A stretch of DNA of 10,082 nucleotides from NCBI GenBank assembly GCA_902783215.1, contig CACZQD010000090.1, forward strand, positions 1 through 10,082, read 5' to 3'. The first letter of the stretch is position 1, and each line of letters begins with the position of its first letter. The DNA comes from an uncultured Erysipelotrichaceae bacterium (lineage in GTDB: Bacteria; Bacillota_I; Bacilli_A; RF39; UBA660). Of the stretch, positions 1-6,605 are shown one piece after another. The notes beneath the pieces are model-generated. The model saw only the letters and a program-made list of their open reading frames with translations. It searched no databases and was not told where the DNA came from. A program made the translations under genes and the position numbers.

Positions 1-3000
1 GTACCAATTGTACCTGCACGGTAAACATTATCTTCTCCAAATAATACTTTTGTATAGGCATGAGCACTTGCTTGATTTAAATCAGAGAAATTAAGATCTA
101 TATCTGGTACTTTATCAGCATTAAATCCTAAGAATGTTGCAAATGGCATATCTTGTCCATCTTTTATCATTGGAATATGACAATTTGGACATTCTTTATC
201 AGGTAAATCAAATCCTGATGAGTATGTAGCTCCCAAAGAATTACCATTATCATCATCAAATATGCTTAATTTGCACTCACTACAACGATAATGAGCAGAA
301 AGTGGATTTACTTCAGTAATACCCATTAAAGTAGCAACAAAGCTAGAACCAACAGAACCACGTGATCCAACCAAGAATCCCTCATCATTAGAGTGTTTTA
401 CAAGTCTTTGAGCAATTAAATATATTGGATCAAATCCCGCACCTATTACTCCACCTAATGATTTTTTTAACTTATCCTCTATTTGATCATCATCTAAATC
501 TGGATTATCTTTCTTTATATCATTACGAACTAATTCTTTAACTGCATCTGAACCTTTAATAATCAAGTTGTGAAGTTCTGTAAATGCTTTATCTTCTAAT
601 TCTTTGTCTTCTAAATCAGATAATTGCTTTTTGATCGTATTTAGAACAATATCTCCATAAAGTTCTGTTGCAATTCTCTCTTCAATCGAATGTGGCAAAG
701 GTTCTCCATACCATTCTTTAGCCTTATCATATACTAAATCTGTAACCACACGAGGACAATCTAAGTAACTCAAACCATCATCGCTTTTAACACGTGGAGA
801 AAAAGGTGTTCCTCCTGTATCAGGTATTACTTCTATTTCATCAACCATATCGAGAATTTTATTAGTATTTTCAACTACAATTTGATAAGCTAAATCAGAA
901 CCTACAAATTCAAAATCATCTAACATTTCTCTGGTAGTACGGAAGTGCTGAGAAGGAATTTCTTTAATATCCCTTTTAGCTAGTGGATGTCTTCCTCCAC
1001 CTGGTACTTTTTGATTAACAATTATTTTCCTGTATATACGATCTTCACGATCGAAATGATGAACATCACCTGTTGCAACCATTATTTTTCCTGATTCAAT
1101 TGTGGCATTAATAATCTTTTTTAAATGTTCTTGTAGTTCATTAGTGCTTTTAAAATCACCCATTTGAAGTAAATGATCGTATACTTCAACCGGTTGAACT
1201 TCTACATAATCATAGAAATTAATTACATTAGTAAGTTCTTCTCCTTCTTTACTTCTAGCAGCAGAAAAAACTTCACTTTCATAACATCCACTACCAATTA
1301 ATAAACCTTCTCGTAGTTCATTTAGTTTACTACGTAATATTCTTGGCGTTTTATAAATATACACTGTATTAGCTAAAGAAATAATTTCAAATAGATTTTT
1401 TAATCCTTTTTGATTTAAAGCAATAGCATTAAAATGATATGTACGTCCAAACTTATGTATTTCATCTTTAGAAACTAATTTATCTAATGATTTAATCGTA
1501 TCAAACTTTAATGATTTAAGTTTATTAAGCATTTTAGCAAATACCAAAGCTGTACCTTCGGCATCATAATCAGCTCGGTGATGAGCATCTTCTTCCCAAG
1601 GAACATTATATCTTTTTACTAATGCACTAAGTCCATGACGCGCAAAACCTTGATCTAAAGTACGAGATAACTCTAAAGTATCAATAACCGTATTCTTAAA
1701 TTCACCTAAATTATACTTTCTCATAGCCATTTCAATAAAAGAAATATCAAACTTAGCATTATGAGCAACCATTGGTAAATCGCCAGTCCATTCTAAGAAT
1801 TTCTTAGTAATTTCTTCCTCACTAGGTTTACCCTTAACCATATCATCTGTAATTTGTGTTAATTCAGTAATTTTATCCGGAATATGTCTACCAGGATCAA
1901 TCAACTCATCAAAACGATCTGTAATAACACCATCTTTAATCTTAACTGCACCAATTTCAATCATTTGATCAGATCCACCAGCATTAAAACCAGTTGTCTC
2001 TGTATCAAATACAACATATTCTTGCTTAAATAATTCTTGATCAGTTGGACGAACAACAATATCAACTGTATCATCTACTAAAGTTAATTCTGTTCCGTAC
2101 AATCCTTTAAATATTGGTGGATTCTTTTCTAACTCTAATTGTTTATTTAATTGGCTAACTAATTCTTCAGTCTCTCCTTTTTCTTCAATTTCTTTTTTCA
2201 ACTCATCAATTTTTTCTTTAATACCTTTTCTAATTTTTTTATTATGACCTTTAATAATACCAAAGGAAATTGGAAAGGCTTGACATCCATTATGGTCAGT
2301 AATAGCAACACCTTTATAGCCCATCTTAATACACTGTTCAACCAATTGACAAGTATGTTTACCTAAATCTAAATGAGTAATACCATCCATTTGACTCATC
2401 ATTGTATGAGCATGAAGTTCTACTCTTTTTATTTCCGCATCATCAATACGTTCTTCTTTAACAATATTACTAACATTAATATCATTAATATTTAAAGCCA
2501 GTTCATTAGAATATTTATCTTCCTTAACATTACCTCGAAATTTGTAATATTTACCTGCTTTAACCACACTAGTAATATCACTTAATTGTTCATCACCATG
2601 GACAAACATCTTACCATAAATACTATCCGTATTATCAGTCAACTTCATAGTAATAATCTTTAAATCTGTTCTCGTATCACGAACGTCAAGTCCAAAAACT
2701 TCACATTCAACAGTAATATTATTTTTAGCCTCACTAATCGTATCAACACGTATTGGGTGAGCATCAATTAATCTTCCATATAAAGCATTAGGATCTTCAT
2801 CTGTTATAACAGGTTTAGGTTTAAACTGTTTTTTATATGGATTAACTTTCTCTTCAACTACTTCATCTTTTTTTTCAAATCTTTCTTTTGATATATGACT
2901 ATTAGCCTCAATAGTTTTATTTATCTCATCATCTATTGCTTGTTTTTCAGACTCATCCAACACTGTATCAATATTTATACTATATCCTATGTCATAAAAA

Positions 3001-3413
3001 TCATTAATTAATGTATCTTTTAAATCATTAATCTTATCTTCTTCAACCTTATTACCAACATATATTTTAATTAAATCATCATCAATAGTTGCTTTACTAT
3101 CTAAAAACATCGATAGCATTGGACATTTTTTGCTATATCTTTTAATTAAATATGTATAGTAAAACATAACATATTCTTTATTTATACTGTCAACAGTTAT
3201 TGATACTCTACACTTATAATCACTATAATTATCTTTTAATTTATTAATAAAAAGTTCATAAATATCAACTGGTAAATTAGTATTTAAATTAATATAAAAA
3301 CAATACTTATCTCTATTTTGATTACCAATTATTTTAATTAACTTTCCTCCATCAAAATAACTTTTGTCTTCTATTCCTATTGTATCTAATAAAAGCTCTA
3401 ATTTACTGTCCAT
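1..3413 (-). CDS. polC: DNA polymerase III alpha subunit, PolC type (3' end cut by window)
   Basis: Replicative DNA polymerase with built-in 3'-5' proofreading, acting in the replisome of low-GC Gram-positive bacteria. The reading frame is open from the ATG at 3413 to the window edge, giving 1,137 residues. Visible in order: a variable N-terminal domain (about 1-200), an OB-fold region (about 205-315), a PHP domain starting with HAHT (334-337), a DEDD exonuclease inserted in PHP (D470 and E472 in FDTETTGF, D556 in AHNAKFD, H612 and D617 in HRADYD), a four-Cys zinc site (C1044, C1047, C1075, C1078) and the palm motif PDIDLNF with the catalytic Asp pair D1104/D1106. About 430 residues (rest of palm, fingers, duplex-binding region) should lie beyond the left edge. 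A GGTGG Shine-Dalgarno lies 5 nt upstream of the ATG. A weak promoter candidate (TTTAAA at 3453-3458, 17 nt, TAAAAT at 3430-3435) would overlap the preceding terminator. A Lys/Glu-rich stretch at about 389-431 looks like an insertion in PHP. Confidence 0.97.
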   Translation of the reverse strand, partial: MDSKLELLLDTIGIEDKSYFDGGKLIKIIGNQNRDKYCFYINLNTNLPVDIYELFINKLKDNYSDYKCRVSITVDSINKEYVMFYYTYLIKRYSKKCPMLSMFLDSKATIDDDLIKIYVGNKVEEDKINDLKDTLINDFYDIGYSINIDTVLDESEKQAIDDEINKTIEANSHISKERFEKKDEVVEEKVNPYKKQFKPKPVITDEDPNALYGRLIDAHPIRVDTISEAKNNITVECEVFGLDVRDTRTDLKIITMKLTDNTDSIYGKMFVHGDEQLSDITSVVKAGKYYKFRGNVKEDKYSNELALNINDINVSNIVKEERIDDAEIKRVELHAHTMMSQMDGITHLDLGKHTCQLVEQCIKMGYKGVAITDHNGCQAFPISFGIIKGHNKKIRKGIKEKIDELKKEIEEKGETEELVSQLNKQLELEKNPPIFKGLYGTELTLVDDTVDIVVRPTDQELFKQEYVVFDTETTGFNAGGSDQMIEIGAVKIKDGVITDRFDELIDPGRHIPDKITELTQITDDMVKGKPSEEEITKKFLEWTGDLPMVAHNAKFDISFIEMAMRKYNLGEFKNTVIDTLELSRTLDQGFARHGLSALVKRYNVPWEEDAHHRADYDAEGTALVFAKMLNKLKSLKFDTIKSLDKLVSKDEIHKFGRTYHFNAIALNQKGLKNLFEIISLANTVYIYKTPRILRSKLNELREGLLIGSGCYESEVFSAARSKEGEELTNVINFYDYVEVQPVEVYDHLLQMGDFKSTNELQEHLKKIINATIESGKIMVATGDVHHFDREDRIYRKIIVNQKVPGGGRHPLAKRDIKEIPSQHFRTTREMLDDFEFVGSDLAYQIVVENTNKILDMVDEIEVIPDTGGTPFSPRVKSDDGLSYLDCPRVVTDLVYDKAKEWYGEPLPHSIEERIATELYGDIVLNTIKKQLSDLEDKELEDKAFTELHNLIIKGSDAVKELVRNDIKKDNPDLDDDQIEDKLKKSLGGVIGAGFDPIYLIAQRLVKHSNDEGFLVGSRGSVGSSFVATLMGITEVNPLSAHYRCSECKLSIFDDDNGNSLGATYSSGFDLPDKECPNCHIPMIKDGQDMPFATFLGFNADKVPDIDLNFSDLNQASAHAYTKVLFGEDNVYRAGTIG

Positions 3414-3437
3414 AATACCACCAATACTTATTTTACC

Positions 3438-3473
3438 AAAAAATAAAAGCAATTTAAATATTTTTAAATTACT
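3438..3473 (-). terminator. Probable intrinsic terminator after the nrtR-spx unit
   Basis: On the minus strand an 11-bp inverted repeat (arms at 3463-3473 and 3448-3458) with a 4-nt AATA loop is followed by a T-rich tract (TTT A TTTTTT, 3447-3438). The stem has one G-C pair, one G-U pair and otherwise A-U pairs, so it is thermodynamically weak, but the stem-plus-U-tract geometry is right. It sits 22 nt after the stop of the Spx-like gene and just before polC, where a transcript end would be expected. Confidence 0.5.
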
Positions 3474-3495
3474 TTATAAAAATTTTTTTATTTAT

Positions 3496-3843
3496 TTATA
3501 ATAAGTTATTCCATTGTTGTTCTTTAAATCCTATTAATATTTGATCATCACTAATTAATAGTGGCCTTTTTACTAACATTCCATCACTAGATAATAAATT
3601 AATTTTTTCATTATCAGTCATACTAGTTAATCTATCTTTTAAGTTTAATTCACGATATTTTAATCCACTGGTATTAAAAAGTTTTTTGATATCTATATTA
3701 TACTTTTTGATCCAATTACTTATTTCTTCATAAGTAGGATTTTCTTCTTTAATTGGTCGATCAATATAATCAATATTATGATCATCTAAAAACTTTTTAG
3801 CTCTTTTACAAGTTGAACACTTATTATATTCTATAAATAACAT
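3496..3843 (-). CDS. ArsC/Spx/MgsR-family thioredoxin-fold protein
   Basis: A 115-residue protein of the arsenate reductase/Spx superfamily. It starts with a beta strand leading into a CxxC motif (CSTC, C9 and C12), followed by KxAKKFL and the DRPIKEENPT region typical of the family, and has the conserved KRPLL with R93 near the C-terminus. Spx and MgsR are redox-sensing regulators that bind RNA polymerase; other members are glutaredoxin-like reductases, and sequence alone does not settle which this is. A CxxC at this position is found in Spx/MgsR-type members. The start lies 2 nt after the regulator's stop codon, and its Shine-Dalgarno (AAGAGG) is inside the regulator's last codons, so the two are probably translationally coupled. 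It probably ends the transcript that starts in front of the regulator. An arsenic-resistance role is unlikely because no ars genes are nearby. Confidence 0.9.
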   Translation of the reverse strand: MLFIEYNKCSTCKRAKKFLDDHNIDYIDRPIKEENPTYEEISNWIKKYNIDIKKLFNTSGLKYRELNLKDRLTSMTDNEKINLLSSDGMLVKRPLLISDDQILIGFKEQQWNNLL

Positions 3844-3845
3844 AA

Positions 3846-4664
3846 TTACCTCTTTTTATATCTAAACATAGCTGATGGGCGATGTCCACCACCTGTTTGA
3901 ATCTTATCTGTTTTTTCAACCTTATGTTTGATTATTCTTCTAAATGCTGGATCCAATAATTTTTTACCTAGAATAAGTTCATATACTTGTTGTAATTCTC
4001 CTAAAGTAAAATATTCTGGCATCATATTAAAAACTACATCAGTATACTCTATTTTATTTTTTAATCTTTCAATACCACTAACTATTACTAATGGATGATC
4101 AAAAGCTATTGATTTATTTTCCAAGATTGTAAATTTATATCTATCAGTTGTCTGTTCTCTTAAAGTTTTCTTAATTTTAAATTTTAATATTTCTTCCCCA
4201 TTATCTAAAGTTACATTAAAGCTTTTTTCATCTTGAAAATAAGTAATATTAAACCAAGATGCATTATTAGTTAATTTTGTATTTAACCTATTTTTATCAA
4301 TTAAAGCCATATATGATGTAGATATAACACGCATTCTTGGATCTCTTTTAGGATCACTATAGGTATATAATTGTTCTAAATATATATCCTTAATATTTGC
4401 TTCATCTTTTAATATTCTTTTAGCAGCTGTTTCGATATCTTCATCTATTCCTATAAATCCACCTGGTAAACACCATTTATCTTTAAAAGGATAGTTATCT
4501 CTTTTAACTAAAAGTACACTAAAATGTTTTTTACCTAGTTTACGATAATTATTAGTCTGTTCATTTGATATACTAAATATTAATATATCAGCAGTTAGAG
4601 ATAATTTTTCAAACTCATCACTGTTATAATTCTTTAAAAATTCTTCTTCTGATTTATACTCCAT
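3846..4664 (-). CDS. nrtR: NrtR-like Nudix-related transcriptional regulator of NAD metabolism
   Basis: A 272-residue protein with an N-terminal Nudix domain and a C-terminal winged helix (about 215-272, starting PEYFTLGELQ and ending with the RPSAMFRY strand). This architecture defines the NrtR family, repressors of NAD biosynthesis genes that release DNA on binding ADP-ribose. The Nudix box (G69 to I91) is degenerate: G-x5-E is kept (G69, E75), but the REUxEExGU part reads RILKDEANI, so the first Glu is replaced by Ile and the metal-binding EE pair is DE (D87, E88). This suggests lost or weak hydrolase activity, as in other NrtR proteins. The ATG is preceded by AAAAAGGAG with a 5-nt gap. 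Seven genes upstream on the same strand include pncB, nadE, nadD, pncC and nadK, which strongly supports a role as the local NAD regulator. It has its own promoter with an embedded inverted repeat. A catalytic ADP-ribose or other Nudix hydrolase is the less likely alternative. Confidence 0.88.
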   Translation of the reverse strand: MEYKSEEEFLKNYNSDEFEKLSLTADILIFSISNEQTNNYRKLGKKHFSVLLVKRDNYPFKDKWCLPGGFIGIDEDIETAAKRILKDEANIKDIYLEQLYTYSDPKRDPRMRVISTSYMALIDKNRLNTKLTNNASWFNITYFQDEKSFNVTLDNGEEILKFKIKKTLREQTTDRYKFTILENKSIAFDHPLVIVSGIERLKNKIEYTDVVFNMMPEYFTLGELQQVYELILGKKLLDPAFRRIIKHKVEKTDKIQTGGGHRPSAMFRYKKR

Positions 4665-4699
4665 ATTTACTCCTTTTTATTATCATTTAATCTGAAATT

Positions 4700-4728
4700 A
4701 GTATACCATTTTTTAAGATGGTGTGCAA
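4700..4728 (-). promoter_or_regulatory. Sigma-A type promoter for nrtR-spx
   Basis: On the minus strand TTGCAC (4723-4728) is separated by exactly 17 nt from TATACT (4700-4705). The -10 box matches TATAAT at five of six positions; the -35 box matches TTGACA only in its TTG. The promoter lies in the 69-bp gap between the nadK stop and the nrtR start, giving a leader of roughly 30 nt that includes the strong AAGGAG ribosome site. It would uncouple the regulator gene from the NAD genes upstream. Confidence 0.65.
4701..4726. promoter_or_regulatory. Inverted repeat in the nrtR promoter, candidate operator
   Basis: Two 9-bp arms, GTATACCAT (4701-4709) and ATGGTGTGC (4718-4726), face each other across 8 bp. 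Seven of nine positions are symmetric, including a perfect ACCAT/ATGGT core; the other two are T/C transitions. The arms overlap both the -10 and -35 boxes, so a dimer bound here would block RNA polymerase. There is no following U-tract on the transcribed strand and the A/C mismatches weaken the RNA hairpin, so an operator is more likely than a terminator. Binding by the adjacent NrtR-like protein is inferred. Confidence 0.5.
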
Positions 4729-4733
4729 CTTAT

Positions 4734-5525
4734 CTATTTCAATAATTTATCATTTATCTTTTGTGGAAAATTATAATGACTTAAACGCATACACTTTATC
4801 TGCTTTTTATCTATTTTAGTCTCAATACTCTCGGTATTATTATATATTTTATTTTCACCATCAATTTGAATAATCAAATTATTATTGTTAACCGGTTCTA
4901 TTTTAATTACCATCTTATCAGGAATAATAACTGATGAAATTAAAGATCGATAGGAACTTGATGACATTGGAGCAATTGGGGTAATTTGTAATGATTTAAA
5001 AGTATTATAAACAATACTTCCTCCTAAACTAGTATTATAAGCTGTTGATCCTGTTGATGTTGCAATAAGTACTCCATCACCAGCAAACGTTTCTAGATAA
5101 TCTTTATCAAACGATATATTCAACTTAACTATTTTTAAATCTTGACTTCTAACAACTATATCATTTAGCGAATAAAAGTGAGATGTTTCTCTATCGTGAT
5201 TAACAACTGTTTCTTGAATACCTATTTCTTCAACTTTATATTTATTATTTATTAATTCGTGAATAAACAAATTAATATCACTTTCTTTTAATTCCTGCAA
5301 AAATCCTAAATGTCCAGAATTAACACCAATATAATAAATATCACTATTAAAATTATTATCTTTAACCATTCGTAAAAATGACCCATCTCCACCTACAGCA
5401 ATACCCAATTCATAATTATCATTAACAACATTAAATCCATTCCTGAGAAATTGTTCTTTAATTAACTTAGCTAGTTTAATAGATCTAGAATTATTATTAG
5501 GAAATATTTTGATGTTTTTGATCAT
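4734..5525 (-). CDS. nadK: NAD kinase
   Basis: Phosphorylates NAD to NADP with ATP or polyphosphate in the cytoplasm, the last step of the pathway encoded here. The 263-residue length suits a Gram-positive NadK. Motifs, numbered from the chosen start: GGDG (45-48), the GVNSGHLGFL stretch (67-76), ND (121-122, usually NE), GDG (149-151) and TSTGSTAYN (156-164), which bind NAD and ATP, then the APMSSSSYRSL region. I chose the ATG at 5525 rather than the in-frame ATG at 5549 because AGGGGTGA lies 5 nt upstream of it and because the MIKNIKIFPN start gives the usual family N-terminus. The gene overlaps the end of the DUF5662-type gene by 29 nt, so translation is probably coupled. It is the last gene of the NAD run before the nrtR promoter. 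Confidence 0.95.
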   Translation of the reverse strand: MIKNIKIFPNNNSRSIKLAKLIKEQFLRNGFNVVNDNYELGIAVGGDGSFLRMVKDNNFNSDIYYIGVNSGHLGFLQELKESDINLFIHELINNKYKVEEIGIQETVVNHDRETSHFYSLNDIVVRSQDLKIVKLNISFDKDYLETFAGDGVLIATSTGSTAYNTSLGGSIVYNTFKSLQITPIAPMSSSSYRSLISSVIIPDKMVIKIEPVNNNNLIIQIDGENKIYNNTESIETKIDKKQIKCMRLSHYNFPQKINDKLLK

Positions 5526-6066
5526 TTTTATCACCCCTAACATGATCATAATATATCTTTTTTAATTGCTTATGATTTATTACTTTTAATCCTTCTTCAC
5601 TAACCTTAGTGTATACATCAACAAGTATTTCATCAATAATTGGGTTAAGTATATCACGATGCTCTTTATTTAAATAATAGTTTAATTGATAGTCTTTAGT
5701 CCACTTGTCTTTTTGATAAGTCATTCCAGCTGCTAAAGTATCACAAATCATTTCAACCGTATATTTATAAGGAATTAAAGCCGCTTTTTGTGGGGCTAAT
5801 TCATCATACCAATATTGAGCATGATGCTTATTGTTGGCTTTATGATGAAGCCAGGCATTGCTATATCCTTTATCTTTCTTACAATAAGAGATTGGACTTT
5901 TATCACCTTTAAAATACTTTGCACTTTCAAATAGTTCAGTAGGAGAAAATTTTGATAAATCATGTACTAAACCACGAAATGGAATACCAGCTTTACAACA
6001 CAATTTAAAAACTAACCATCTGTGTTTATTTACTGTATGAAGATGAAGTATTAAATTCTTTATCAT
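5497..6066 (-). CDS. DUF5662-type protein of unknown function with HD-like His/Asp pattern
   Basis: A 189-residue soluble protein that resembles the uncharacterised DUF5662 family; I do not know a proven function. It carries a set of potential metal ligands: H15, the HD pair H35-D36 (in LVHDLSKFS), H74-H75 and H81-H82 (in HHKANNKHH), and D109 (in EMICDTLA). The order H...HD...H...H...D resembles HD-domain metal-dependent phosphohydrolases, which often act on nucleotides. The mid region (about 83-130) is rich in aromatic residues and the C-terminus is charged. No signal peptide or membrane segment is seen. The start is supported by GAGGGAG 6 nt upstream, 19 nt after the pncC stop, and the end overlaps nadK by 29 nt. 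Its place inside a run of NAD genes suggests, by inference only, a nucleotide- or NAD-related hydrolase. Confidence 0.82.
   Translation of the reverse strand: MIKNLILHLHTVNKHRWLVFKLCCKAGIPFRGLVHDLSKFSPTELFESAKYFKGDKSPISYCKKDKGYSNAWLHHKANNKHHAQYWYDELAPQKAALIPYKYTVEMICDTLAAGMTYQKDKWTKDYQLNYYLNKEHRDILNPIIDEILVDVYTKVSEEGLKVINHKQLKKIYYDHVRGDKNDQKHQNIS
5531..5538 (-). promoter_or_regulatory. Ribosome binding site that fixes the nadK start
   Basis: AGGGGTGA on the minus strand pairs well with the 16S rRNA tail (close to GAGGTGAT) and sits 5 nt from the ATG at 5525. It lies inside the coding sequence of the preceding gene. The longer start at 5549 has no comparable site. Confidence 0.7.
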
Positions 6067-6085
6067 ATTATCTCCCTCTTTCTAT

Positions 6086-6550
6086 CTAGATTATTGTTAA
6101 TAATTTTTCTTTTATTAATTCAATAATAACTTCTTTGTTTTCTTTTCGACTTCCTAATTTAGCTTCTATATTCATATCATAATATTTATCATTATCCTTA
6201 TCATAAATACTTACAAAAACGATATTATCTTTACCAAAAGGATTATATTTATCTACTCTATTTAACTTACCAGTAATACCAATTCCATAATCACTATCTG
6301 TAAATTTAGATATATTTTGGGCCATTTCTCTAGCTGTTTCAATACTATATACACTATATTTATCAATTACTTCACTATCCACACCCATTTTAATTTTATA
6401 TTCATTAGAATATGTTACAGCACTAAATTTTAATACTTCACTAGCTCTTTCAATATTGGTAATAGCATTAGCTAATCCACCACCAGTACATGATTCCATA
6501 GTAGCAATTGTTTTATTATTCTTTATTAAAGTTTCAACCAATTTCTTCAT
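6086..6550 (-). CDS. pncC: Nicotinamide-nucleotide amidohydrolase (NMN deamidase), stand-alone CinA C-terminal domain
   Basis: A 154-residue CinA C-terminal-domain protein. Family members deamidate NMN to NaMN, recycling NMN released by NAD-dependent DNA ligase. The N-terminal competence domain of full CinA is absent, as in dedicated PncC enzymes. The catalytic set is present: S20 in ESCTGGG, Y47 and K52 in VTYSNEYK, each at a constant offset of 11 from what I recall for the E. coli enzyme (S31, Y58, K63). The later glycine-rich loop differs: TGIAGPGG of classical members is replaced by ITGKLNRVDKYNPFGKDN (about 112-129), so this is a divergent subfamily. AAAGGAGTG lies just upstream of the ATG. 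It follows the DraG-family gene after 46 nt, which hold a likely internal promoter. The surrounding NAD genes support the NMN deamidase assignment. Confidence 0.87.
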   Translation of the reverse strand: MKKLVETLIKNNKTIATMESCTGGGLANAITNIERASEVLKFSAVTYSNEYKIKMGVDSEVIDKYSVYSIETAREMAQNISKFTDSDYGIGITGKLNRVDKYNPFGKDNIVFVSIYDKDNDKYYDMNIEAKLGSRKENKEVIIELIKEKLLTII

Positions 6551-6575
6551 ATTACACTCCTTTATTCTTTTTTTT

Positions 6576-6605
6576 ATTGTATCACTATATAATGTATTAT
6601 TTCAA
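6576..6605 (-). promoter_or_regulatory. Likely internal sigma-A promoter before pncC
   Basis: On the minus strand TTGAAA (6600-6605, five of six matches) is followed after 18 nt by TACAAT (6576-6581, five of six matches), with a TG one base before the -10 box (extended -10). The -35 box uses the last two sense codons of the DraG-family gene. Transcription would start about 15-20 nt before the pncC ATG. It could drive pncC, the DUF5662-type gene and nadK separately from pncB-nadE-nadD. Confidence 0.55.

Noticed and set aside
3496..3843. Arsenate reductase for arsenic resistance
   Set aside because: The fold is shared, but there are no arsenic genes nearby, and the CxxC plus KRPLL pattern fits Spx/MgsR-type proteins at least as well.
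4701..4726. Inverted repeat after nadK as an intrinsic terminator
   Set aside because: On the transcribed strand the stem is interrupted by A/C mismatches and no U-tract follows; its overlap with promoter boxes fits an operator better.
4665..4733. NAD-sensing riboswitch in front of nrtR
   Set aside because: The 69-bp gap is too short and AT-rich to hold a structured aptamer, and I see no conserved stem set.
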